From VMCP01 sp965659745 (lineage in GTDB: Bacteria; Bacteroidota; Bacteroidia; NS11-12g; UBA955): 64,000 nucleotides of DNA. The notes below the pieces were generated by a model that made no database searches, was not told the DNA's origin, and saw only the letters and a program-made list of their open reading frames with translations. The stretch spans positions 1-64,000 of the forward strand of contig CBFHXF010000004.1 in assembly GCA_965659745.1 (NCBI GenBank), given 5' to 3'. This document shows positions 6,786 through 14,945 of the stretch, one piece after another (position 1 is the stretch's first letter; the number at the start of each line of letters is the position of its first letter). The position numbers were made by a program, and so were the translations under genes.

Positions 6786-9071
6786 ATGAGCGAAAATCAA
6801 AATATAGAGTATAAATTGAGTTGGCACGACGACTATCTTAAATGGATTTGTGGATTTGCCAATGCCCAAGGGGGTACTTTATATTTAGGTATCGATGATG
6901 AAGGAAACCATGTGAATCTTGACAATGCTTCCAAATTGATGGAAGATATTCCTAACAAAATCAGAAATGCAATGGGAATTATTTGTCAAGTTGACCTTGA
7001 TAAAAAGAATGATTGCCAATTCATATCTATTAATGTAAATCCAAGTTCCGTTGCTGTATCCCTTAGAGGCAGGTATTACTATCGTTCAGGCAGCACCAAA
7101 ATGGAACTTACAGGGTCTGAACTAAATGGTTTTTTGCTAAAAAAGACGGGAATAACATGGGATTCACAAATTCAAGAAAATGCCACTCTCGATGACATTG
7201 ATGAAAAAATCCTCTCTCAATTTGTTCGCGACGGAAACGAGAAAGGCCGCATGCCCAATGTTGAGGGACTCTCTACGTTTCAAATATTAGAAAAGCTACA
7301 ACTTACGTCAGGACTATCCCTCACAAAAGCGGCTATTATCCTATTTGGTAAAAATCCAAATAAATTTCATCCAAACGTAGAATTGAAAATCGGCAGATTC
7401 GGTAGCGATTCAACAGATTTGAAGTTTCATGAAATTATAGAAGGGAACCTCATACACATCCTTAAAGAAGCACAAGTTCAATTAAACCACAAGTTCTTGG
7501 TACGACCGATTGAATTTGTTGGCATGCACAGAATCGAAAAATACGAATATCCCATCGAAGCACTCCGAGAGATGATGCTCAATGCCCTGGTGCATAAAAA
7601 CTACTTGGGTGCGCCCATACAATTAAAAGTTTACGACGATAAAATATCGCTTTGGAACGAAGGATTATTACCAAGAGGCCTAGAAGCAGAACAGTTGAAA
7701 CGCGAACATATTTCACAGCCCCGAAATCCACTGATTGCTAAAGCCTGTTTTTTAGCTGGATATATTGATATTTGGGGACTTGGTACATTAAAGATTTTCA
7801 AATCATGTAAAGAAGCCGATCTGCCGGAACCTGAAATTGTTGAAGTGCAAAATGGTGTTAGAGTAACCCTTTTCAAACAGAGCAAAGAAAAGAACTACAA
7901 AATTTCTAACACTCCCAGTAGTCAAATTGCCAATCCCGCCGCCCCTGCATTCAATAGTCCTATGTCGCCGAGTGAAATTCATACATGGATGGAAGAACTT
8001 GCAAAGACCCAAGAAAAACTCAATACGCTCCTTGAACAAAATCCCTTAATTTGTAACGTGAACGCCCCTAATACCATTTCCCTCAAACCCTATAACACCT
8101 TCGGCTTTGACGTGCAATGCCGAGAAATGCATACCCTAAACCACAAAACAGAACTCCGCACGTTTTTTGAATCTGGACTTTTTGCACGCAATCCCAAAAT
8201 AATATCAGGGGGCTCTAACCTATTGCTCACACAAAATATCGACGTGCCTGTAATCGTTAACCGCATTAAAGGCATTTCTATTTCGAGGGAAACCGAAGAA
8301 CACCTGTACCTCTCCTTCGGCGCGGGCGAACCTTGGCATGAATCTGTTATGTATGCCGTTGAACATAATTGGGGCGGCATGGAAAACCTCAGTTTAATTC
8401 CAGGTTGCATGGGGGCCGCACCCATACAGAATATTGGCGCCTATGGCGTGGAACTCAAAGATATATTCCACGAATTAGAAGCCTTTAACATCCAAACAGG
8501 ACTCTTTGAAACCTTCGGTCTAGAGGATTGTAAGTTTGGATACCGCGATTCTGTTTTCAAAAATGAAAAAAAGAATCAATACGTAATTACCGAAGTTTGT
8601 TTGAAACTCGATAAAAATCCTCAGATACGAACGCAATACGGCGATATTCAAGCCGTACTCGACGCTCAAAATCTTTCTGAAATCACCATTGCCGATGTGA
8701 GTCGCGCCGTCATTCAGATCCGCCAATCCAAGCTACCCGATCCCGCCGAAATTGGCAATTCAGGATCCTTCTTTAAGAATCCTGTCATCCCTGCCGAACA
8801 AGCCGCCGCACTCCAAAGTCAATATCCCGGCTTGAAAAGCTTCCCCCAAAATGACAAAGAAACTAAAATACCCGCCGCCTGGTTAATCGAAAATTCAGGT
8901 TGGAAGGGCTACCGCCGGGGCGAGGTGGGCGTGCACGCCAAGCAGGCATTGGTTTTGGTGAATTATGGCAAGGGTACGGGAGCGGAAGTGCATCAGTTGG
9001 CGCAAGACATTAGAGAAGATGTGCGTCAGAAATTTAACATTACCTTGGATTTTGAAGTAAATATTTGGTAA
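6786..9071 (+). CDS. murB: Fusion of AlbA_2/Schlafen-like ATP-binding regulator with MurB (UDP-N-acetylenolpyruvoylglucosamine reductase)
   Basis: There are 761 residues in one frame. Residues 1 to about 370 are an AlbA_2-type putative regulator: NIEYKLSWHDDYLKWICGFA and NAQGGTLYLGIDDEG at the start, and a RecG-like/HATPase-type region around 255-370 (EYPIEALREMMLNALVHKNY). A linker (about 371-423) contains a short helix. Residues 424-761 are a full-length type I MurB, which reduces UDP-GlcNAc-enolpyruvate to UDP-MurNAc with NADPH and FAD. Visible MurB features are ISGGSNLLLT (FAD binding), IPGCMGAAPIQNIGAYG, GNSGSFFKNP with the proton-donor serine at S661, and the catalytic glutamate E757 near the end. 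An internal ATG at 7962 could give MurB alone. Both halves look intact; why a peptidoglycan enzyme carries this regulator domain is unknown. Confidence 0.9.
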   Translation: MSENQNIEYKLSWHDDYLKWICGFANAQGGTLYLGIDDEGNHVNLDNASKLMEDIPNKIRNAMGIICQVDLDKKNDCQFISINVNPSSVAVSLRGRYYYRSGSTKMELTGSELNGFLLKKTGITWDSQIQENATLDDIDEKILSQFVRDGNEKGRMPNVEGLSTFQILEKLQLTSGLSLTKAAIILFGKNPNKFHPNVELKIGRFGSDSTDLKFHEIIEGNLIHILKEAQVQLNHKFLVRPIEFVGMHRIEKYEYPIEALREMMLNALVHKNYLGAPIQLKVYDDKISLWNEGLLPRGLEAEQLKREHISQPRNPLIAKACFLAGYIDIWGLGTLKIFKSCKEADLPEPEIVEVQNGVRVTLFKQSKEKNYKISNTPSSQIANPAAPAFNSPMSPSEIHTWMEELAKTQEKLNTLLEQNPLICNVNAPNTISLKPYNTFGFDVQCREMHTLNHKTELRTFFESGLFARNPKIISGGSNLLLTQNIDVPVIVNRIKGISISRETEEHLYLSFGAGEPWHESVMYAVEHNWGGMENLSLIPGCMGAAPIQNIGAYGVELKDIFHELEAFNIQTGLFETFGLEDCKFGYRDSVFKNEKKNQYVITEVCLKLDKNPQIRTQYGDIQAVLDAQNLSEITIADVSRAVIQIRQSKLPDPAEIGNSGSFFKNPVIPAEQAAALQSQYPGLKSFPQNDKETKIPAAWLIENSGWKGYRRGEVGVHAKQALVLVNYGKGTGAEVHQLAQDIREDVRQKFNITLDFEVNIW

Positions 9072-9084
9072 TTTGAAGTTCGGT

Positions 9085-10983
9085 ATGAAATTTAGACACC
9101 TATTAATCACCTTATTATTTCCCATTGGTTTGGGTGCGCAAATTCAGATTCAACGTGATGTGCGCATCCCTAAATTGAATACGTTCAACCCCGCAGAAAT
9201 TCCAGATGCTTGGGCCGAAAAAAGCCAAAGTCCGCATCAAGAAATGCCCCTGCCTGAAGGCATCGATGAAAATTTACGCAAGCGACTCGATGCACAGCGC
9301 GAGCAGCGCATCCGTCAAAACCGCGTGCAACTGCGTAAAAAACATGGCGCACCTGCAACTACCATTGAAAAATTGAATCCGATCATTGAACAAGAATTTG
9401 ACGGACAATATTTATCGGGAGAAGGAACGCCCAACGACAACGATGTAGCGGTGGCCAACGACGGCACCTTCGTCTCGGTGCGCAATACCCGAATTTATGT
9501 TTATGACGATACCGGCGGTCGCCTGCAGTCTTGGTCGCTTCGGTTTTTCCCCATACTTCAGAATAAAGTTGACGATTTGCCCCCTTTGGAACGCTTTTAC
9601 GACCCAAGGGTTACCTACGATCCGTATACCGACCGTTTTATATGCCTCTACATGCATGGGGTAACCGACAAAACCAGCTTTATTGTGTTGGGATTTTCGA
9701 GTCCAGGCGATCCTACCGCTCCGTGGAACGTGTATAAAATTCCAGGCAGGCCCATAAACGATACGGTTTGGAGCGATTATCCCATCATTTCCCAGACCAA
9801 AGAAGACCTGTTTTTAACGGTGAATTTGTTGGCAAACGGATCGAGCTGGGAAGAAGGTTTTAGAGAGGCGGTTATCTGGCAAATTCGAAAAGAAGACGGC
9901 TACAATGGCGACACCCTGCACACCAATTTTTTCAATGGTATTAAATACGGAAATAAGTCGGTTTGGAGTATTTGTCCGATTCAAAACGGACCGATGCCCG
10001 ATGGAACCGATAATTATTTCTTGAGTGTGCACCCTACCGCAGAATCAAGCGATACGGTGTTTTTGCACCACGTAACCAATACCCAAAAAAGTGGACTCGC
10101 CAATTACGAATTGAAAATTTTAAGGAGTCCCGTAAAATACGGTTTCCCTCCGAGTGCGCTGCAGCCTGATACTTCGTTAAAGCACAAATTGCGCACCAAC
10201 GATGCCCGGGTGTTAACGGGTATTCGCAATGGAAATCACATCCAATACATGCAAAATAGCCGCAACTTTGAAACCGAACAAGCGCATTTGATGCATGGAC
10301 ATATCTACGAATTACAAGGACAACCCAAAATTCAGGCACAGTTATATACCCACCCGGTATTAGAATTTGGGTATCCTGATATGGCCTATGCGAGTTTGGT
10401 AAACGGAGATCCTGCTACAGTGACCACGGCTGTGTATAGTTCGTTGGTCGACACGCCCGGATTTGGCGTTTTTTACCAAAATCGATACGGTGAATATTCG
10501 GATTTTATCAAAATAAAAAGCGGCAGCTCTTTGATAAGTTACAACGGAATTAAACCCGAAGAACAGCGCTGGGGCGATTATGAAGGCATTCAAGCCAAAT
10601 ACAACGAACCCGGTGTGTTTTATGCCGTAGGATCCTATGGCCGCAACCGTCAAATGAGTCCTTTTGTAGCCCGTTTACGCATTGCCGACCCTATGAATCA
10701 AAGTTCAGCACCTGAAGTACGGGTTTTCCCTATACCTGCCAATCAAGGCTATATCGACATAGAATGGAGTTCGGAAAAAGCCGCAATTTTACAGGGGAAA
10801 CTATTCGGTTTGAATGGGGCTAAAGTCATGCCCAATTCAGAAACCGGAAATTTCGAACTTTCGGTAGAAGCCGGTACCCATTTATACCGCATTCACACCC
10901 GCAGTGCCGCCCCTGGTTTGTACCAATTGCAGCTATTTTCAGAAGGAAATTTACTACACAGCCGCAACGTAATCATTGAATAA
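9085..10983 (+). CDS. Secreted T9SS cargo protein of unknown function
   Basis: ATG 9085 is chosen because MKFRHLLITLLFPIGLGAQ is a good signal peptide; a TTG at 9073 in the same frame would add only four residues. The 632-residue protein has an N-terminal charged helix, then a repetitive beta-rich region (NDNDVAVANDGTFVSVRNTR, YDPRVTYDPYTDRFICLYMH) resembling a propeller, with no catalytic motif I recognise. The C-terminus, from about EVRVFPIPANQGYIDIEW to GLYQLQLFSEGNLLHSRNVI, is a type A sorting domain used by the type IX secretion system, so the product is probably exported to the cell surface or medium. It starts 13 bases after murB and may be co-transcribed with it. Confidence 0.8.
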   Translation: MKFRHLLITLLFPIGLGAQIQIQRDVRIPKLNTFNPAEIPDAWAEKSQSPHQEMPLPEGIDENLRKRLDAQREQRIRQNRVQLRKKHGAPATTIEKLNPIIEQEFDGQYLSGEGTPNDNDVAVANDGTFVSVRNTRIYVYDDTGGRLQSWSLRFFPILQNKVDDLPPLERFYDPRVTYDPYTDRFICLYMHGVTDKTSFIVLGFSSPGDPTAPWNVYKIPGRPINDTVWSDYPIISQTKEDLFLTVNLLANGSSWEEGFREAVIWQIRKEDGYNGDTLHTNFFNGIKYGNKSVWSICPIQNGPMPDGTDNYFLSVHPTAESSDTVFLHHVTNTQKSGLANYELKILRSPVKYGFPPSALQPDTSLKHKLRTNDARVLTGIRNGNHIQYMQNSRNFETEQAHLMHGHIYELQGQPKIQAQLYTHPVLEFGYPDMAYASLVNGDPATVTTAVYSSLVDTPGFGVFYQNRYGEYSDFIKIKSGSSLISYNGIKPEEQRWGDYEGIQAKYNEPGVFYAVGSYGRNRQMSPFVARLRIADPMNQSSAPEVRVFPIPANQGYIDIEWSSEKAAILQGKLFGLNGAKVMPNSETGNFELSVEAGTHLYRIHTRSAAPGLYQLQLFSEGNLLHSRNVIIE

Positions 10984-10994
10984 TCGCCCCCATT

Positions 10995-11690
10995 TTGTCA
11001 GAAACCAACCCGAATCAACCCAAGCCCGAACCCGCTCGCGTTATCCTAGTAGACAAGCCCTTGGGCTGGACTTCCTTTCAGGCCGTTAAAAAAGTAAAAT
11101 ACGGCATCAAGGCCAAGAAAATTGGACATGCCGGCACATTAGATCCTTTAGCCACCGGACTTTTAATACTGTGTACCGGAAAAATGACGAAGCAGATTGA
11201 AGGCATTCAGTCACAACAAAAAGAATACACCGGCACTATCGTTTTAGGCGCAAGCACACCGAGTATAGATTTAGAAACTGAAATCGACCAAACGTATCCC
11301 ACCGAACATATCACCGAAGCCGATATTCATAAGGCAGCGGCAGCCTTTACAGGAGAAATCACCCAAACGCCACCGATTTATTCGGCCGTAAAAATAGAAG
11401 GGAAACGGGCCTATGATATTGCCAGAAAAGGCGGTGATGCCGAAATCAAATCCCGACAAGTTCAGGTGTATGAATTTGAAATCACCCAAATAGAAATGCC
11501 CAATGTGAATTTTAGAATTGGATGTAGTAAAGGCACCTATATTCGGAGCATGGCACGCGATTTCGGACTCTTTTTAGGCTCAGGTGCATATCTTACAAAT
11601 CTTCGACGGACCAAAATTGGCGATTATTGCGTCGAAGATGCCAAGCATCCTAAAGAAATTACCGAGGAGCTCAACGAATCCGACAACTAA
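10995..11690 (+). CDS. truB: tRNA pseudouridine(55) synthase TruB
   Basis: The protein has 231 residues. It isomerises U55 in the T-loop of tRNAs. AGTLDPLATGLLILCTGKMT contains the catalytic aspartate, and PPIYSAVKIEGKRAYDIAR and GCSKGTYIRSMARDFG are the other conserved blocks. The frame has no ATG before the conserved VDKPLGWTSFQ, so the TTG at 10995 (giving MSETNPNQPKPEP) is taken as the start. The C-terminal PUA-like extension of E. coli TruB is absent, which is common in this phylum. The gene follows the T9SS cargo gene after 11 bases. Confidence 0.95.
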   Translation: MSETNPNQPKPEPARVILVDKPLGWTSFQAVKKVKYGIKAKKIGHAGTLDPLATGLLILCTGKMTKQIEGIQSQQKEYTGTIVLGASTPSIDLETEIDQTYPTEHITEADIHKAAAAFTGEITQTPPIYSAVKIEGKRAYDIARKGGDAEIKSRQVQVYEFEITQIEMPNVNFRIGCSKGTYIRSMARDFGLFLGSGAYLTNLRRTKIGDYCVEDAKHPKEITEELNESDN

Positions 11691-11707
11691 ATTAAAGGGT
11701 ATTTACC

Positions 11708-11715
11708 TATATTTG
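11708..11715 (+). promoter_or_regulatory. -7 promoter element upstream of the TlpA-like gene
   Basis: TATATTTG is an exact TAnnTTTG match four bases before the ATG at 11720. If it is used, the transcript would be essentially leaderless or the ATG at 11726 would be the start. No -33 element is evident. Confidence 0.35.
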
Positions 11716-11719
11716 AGGT

Positions 11720-12928
11720 ATGATTATGCGCATCTTCCGCGGCACTCTTATGAGTGCAATTGCCCTTTTAGCATTAGGTTGTAACAATTTGAATGCCGGC
11801 AAATCTGAAAAAAACCTTTCTGATCACGTAAACGATTTAATAACACGTAGTGCCTCTACCCTTGAAAAAGTAGACGACGGCTTTACCATAAAAGGTACAA
11901 TTAAAAATAGCCCACAACATCTTATCATTCTTTGGGAAATGACTCCGCAGCAGTTGGTATTTATTGACAGCGCGCGTACCGACGCAAGCGGTAAGTTTCA
12001 GATTCAGGGCAATACCAAAAATATGATTTTTGCCCAATTACAAATGGGACCAGAAAGCCAAATATTTTTGGCCGTAGATAATAAATCCAAACTGGATGTA
12101 AACATCAGTTTATTAGGCAAATTTGTTGACTATACTATTGATGGTAATGAACTCGACGATAGCAAGAAAATCCGTAAGATCGTAGATGCCAATCGCTCGT
12201 TCGCTGAGGAGTTTAATGCGCTTAAATTAGAAGCAGAGAAAATTCCCCAAACCCAAGAAGGTATGTCGCAAGCTGCCGTTATCAATAACAGATACCAGCG
12301 TTTACTGCAGCAACGTAACGATTATATGATGAACATGGCCATGAGCGAGAAAAAAGGATTCATTCCTTATTTCATGATCGCTTTTGGAGCTTTAGAAAGT
12401 CCAGGTTACGACCTTTTCAAACACGCCGTTGCCTGCGCCAAAGCCGCCGATCCTATGTCGAAGTACACCCAAGATATCGAGGGAAAATTCGTAAATGAAG
12501 CTTCCTTGATGATTGGTGGAGTAGCCCCCGATATCAAATTAAACGGTCCCGATGGAAAACCCGTTTCCTTGAGTTCGCTGCGCGGCAAGGTTGTATTGAT
12601 CGATTTCTGGGCCAGCTGGTGCGGACCTTGCAGAAGAGAAAATCCGAACGTGGTAAAAATGTATCAAAAATACAAAGACCAAGGTTTTGAAATTTTTGGG
12701 GTTTCTTTAGATAACGATGCCAATCGTTGGAAAGGGGCCATACAAACCGACGGACTTACTTGGTTCCACGGAAGCGATCTGATGGGCTGGAAAAGCAAAC
12801 CCGCACAAATGTATCAAGTGCATTCTATTCCCGCTACGTTCTTACTCGATAAACAAGGCAAAATCATTGCAAAAGGACTTCGCGGTGCCGAATTGGAAGC
12901 CGCCGTGGCTAATGCTTTGAATAACTAA
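11720..12928 (+). CDS. TlpA-like thioredoxin-fold lipoprotein with DUF4369 domain
   Basis: The protein has 402 residues. The signal sequence ends in the lipobox LALGC, with Cys21 lipidated. Residues about 50-150 (GFTIKGTIKNSPQHLIILW...) resemble DUF4369, which in Bacteroidota often precedes a redox domain. A helical linker follows. From about residue 265 there is an AhpC/TSA-thioredoxin fold with FWASWCGPCRRENP, whose CGPC pair is the redox centre, and the cis-proline region SIPATFLLD. The product is most likely a periplasm-facing thiol-disulphide oxidoreductase, perhaps for cytochrome maturation or disulphide reduction; the substrate is not shown. The ATG at 11726 is an equally good start. 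Confidence 0.9.
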   Translation: MIMRIFRGTLMSAIALLALGCNNLNAGKSEKNLSDHVNDLITRSASTLEKVDDGFTIKGTIKNSPQHLIILWEMTPQQLVFIDSARTDASGKFQIQGNTKNMIFAQLQMGPESQIFLAVDNKSKLDVNISLLGKFVDYTIDGNELDDSKKIRKIVDANRSFAEEFNALKLEAEKIPQTQEGMSQAAVINNRYQRLLQQRNDYMMNMAMSEKKGFIPYFMIAFGALESPGYDLFKHAVACAKAADPMSKYTQDIEGKFVNEASLMIGGVAPDIKLNGPDGKPVSLSSLRGKVVLIDFWASWCGPCRRENPNVVKMYQKYKDQGFEIFGVSLDNDANRWKGAIQTDGLTWFHGSDLMGWKSKPAQMYQVHSIPATFLLDKQGKIIAKGLRGAELEAAVANALNN

Positions 12929-13016
12929 TCGTTGCGATATACAAAACTAAATAACAACACCTTCTTAACATAGCGTTAACACAAACATTAATTATGTGCG
13001 ATTAATTTGTAACGAG

Positions 13017-13706
13017 ATGATTAAGAAAGCCACACAAATTTTGGTTGTAGACGACGAACAAGACATTCTTGAATTAATTCGTCATACACTCAACAAAGAA
13101 GGGTACGAAGTACATGTGGCGGCTAATGGCCAACAAGCCGTAGAAAAAGCCATTAAAATCAAGCCTAGTCTGATTTTAATGGATGTGATGATGCCTGTAA
13201 TGGACGGAATGGAAGCGTGCCGCCAATTAAAGGAAGATCCAGAAACCGCTACGTTGCCCATCATTTTCCTTACGGCGCGCAGCGAAGAGTTTGCCGAACT
13301 GGCTGGATTTGAGGCCGGAGCAGACGATTACATTTCTAAGCCTATTCGTTCTCGCGTTTTGTTAAGTCGCATCCGTGCCATCTTACGCAGAAACATGGGT
13401 GGTAGCGCCGAGGAAGAAGTCGTAAAATTAGAATTTGAAGATCTAATCATCGATCGCGAGCGCTTTGTAGTCGAATACCAAGGAAAATCTTTGCAGTTTC
13501 CGCGTAAAGAATTCGAATTACTGTCCTTTTTGGCTTCCAAACCCGGTCGCGTATTTTCACGCGATGAAATCCTAGAAAACGTTTGGGGCAACGAAGTATT
13601 AGTGGTTGACCGCACCATCGACGTGCACGTTAGAAAGATTCGCGAAAAATTAGAAGACCGCTATATCTTCACCGTAAAAGGAGTAGGATACAAATTCGAA
13701 GGCTAG
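13017..13706 (+). CDS. OmpR/PhoB-family response regulator
   Basis: The start is ATG 13017 (MIKKATQILVVDDEQD); a GTG at 12996 would add seven unconserved residues. The 229-residue protein has a receiver domain with the acidic pair DDE at residues 12-14, the phosphoacceptor aspartate in LILMDVMMPVMDG and the lysine in YISKPI. A winged-helix DNA-binding domain follows (FPRKEFELLSFLASKPGRVF, VDRTIDVHVRKIREKL). It should activate or repress genes after phosphorylation by a histidine kinase. No kinase gene is adjacent, so it is an orphan here. The target genes cannot be inferred. Confidence 0.93.
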   Translation: MIKKATQILVVDDEQDILELIRHTLNKEGYEVHVAANGQQAVEKAIKIKPSLILMDVMMPVMDGMEACRQLKEDPETATLPIIFLTARSEEFAELAGFEAGADDYISKPIRSRVLLSRIRAILRRNMGGSAEEEVVKLEFEDLIIDRERFVVEYQGKSLQFPRKEFELLSFLASKPGRVFSRDEILENVWGNEVLVVDRTIDVHVRKIREKLEDRYIFTVKGVGYKFEG

Positions 13707-13760
13707 TACTTCCTTTCAAACACCCTTATCGGAGAAAGTTCCTTCTAAAAAGCAGGAACA

Positions 13761-14945
13761 TCACTGGAATAATCGCCGTATGCTCGATGCTTTCGTTGTG
13801 CATTCTTCAAGTTCGTCTTGAGCCTGACTGTCAATCGTGATGGCCCCACCCACAGAATAACGCAACTTACCTTTGGCATATTCCAAACTGCGGATGACCA
13901 CATTAAAATCGAAATCGCCCTGGTAAAAATACCCCACGCTCCCACTATATAATTCTCGCTGAAATCCCTCCAAACGATCGATGTGTTTCATCACCTCGAT
14001 TTTAGGCGCACCGGTCATACTTCCCATCGGAAATAAAGCCTCTAAAATATCTTCAAAACCCAGGTCCGGCTCTAAGATGCCACTCACGGTAGAAATCATT
14101 TGATGCACATTCGGATAGGTGTAAATGCCACAAAGTTCGTCTACCTGCACACTGCCTACTTGGCACACGCGCGACAAATCGTTGCGCACCAAATCTACGA
14201 TCATTACATTTTCGGCACGGTCTTTTTCGCTATTTTGCAATGCCTGAACCTCACCCCTATCATCGGCTCCACTGCGCCTCATGGTTCCCTTAATGGGCTG
14301 ACTGATAAGGGCATCACCTGTTTTTTGCAGGAAACGCTCCGGGCTGCTTCCTATTAAAAAGCGATCTTCTAACTTGTAAAATACCGCAAACGGATTCGGC
14401 GCCGTTCGGTTCAATTCCCAAAAAAGGCGATACGGATCTACCTCACATTCCGCATGAAACGATTGGCAAAAATTCATCTCATAAAACACGCCGTTGCGAA
14501 TACACTCCTTTATTTCTTCGATCTTTTCGATATAACTTTCGGGCGTTTCAGTTGCGTGCCAATCTAAAATAGGTAGGTTTTCTTTCTCTCGGGGGAAGCC
14601 TCCTCTCAAAGGCAATTCCATATTGGTTTCGACCCTGCCGTCACGCCTCTCCAAGCGATACCGAAGGGGTTCGAAAAAGTAAAATGCCGGCCATGAATGA
14701 TCTTCAATGGCCTGCGGATGCAAATGTTGAAAGGTGCGATTTTTATAATGATATCCTATATGACCGAACGCCAAACCCCGAAAATCGTTCAATTCCGACG
14801 GAGTTAAAAAGGCGCGATTTACCCCTTCTCCATACATCAATTCAAAGCGACCGTGCGCATCAGAATACTGGTTAGAAACAAGCAAAACAGCATGCGATTG
14901 TTCGCGGCAGCGTTCTAATAATAGCTCCCAATTGGCATCACTCAT
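13761..14945 (-). CDS. pabB: Aminodeoxychorismate synthase component I (PabB)
   Basis: The protein has 394 residues. It converts chorismate and ammonia to 4-amino-4-deoxychorismate for folate synthesis. The chorismate-binding fold is shown by FAVFYKLEDRFLIGSSPERF, DLVRNDLSRV, FPMGSMTGAPKIEVM and YSGSVGYF. PIKGTMRR has the lysine diagnostic of PabB; anthranilate synthase TrpE has PIAGT. No pabA or pabC lies nearby. The start overlaps the uvrC stop region (14942-14945) in the ATGA arrangement, so the two are probably translated from one transcript with uvrC first. Confidence 0.93.
   Translation of the reverse strand: MSDANWELLLERCREQSHAVLLVSNQYSDAHGRFELMYGEGVNRAFLTPSELNDFRGLAFGHIGYHYKNRTFQHLHPQAIEDHSWPAFYFFEPLRYRLERRDGRVETNMELPLRGGFPREKENLPILDWHATETPESYIEKIEEIKECIRNGVFYEMNFCQSFHAECEVDPYRLFWELNRTAPNPFAVFYKLEDRFLIGSSPERFLQKTGDALISQPIKGTMRRSGADDRGEVQALQNSEKDRAENVMIVDLVRNDLSRVCQVGSVQVDELCGIYTYPNVHQMISTVSGILEPDLGFEDILEALFPMGSMTGAPKIEVMKHIDRLEGFQRELYSGSVGYFYQGDFDFNVVIRSLEYAKGKLRYSVGGAITIDSQAQDELEECTTKASSIRRLFQ

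Noticed and set aside
13017..13706. The OmpR-type regulator as controller of the neighbouring TlpA or pabB genes
   Set aside because: No shared direct repeats or operator-like sites are visible near those genes, and the gene has no adjacent kinase to suggest a signal.
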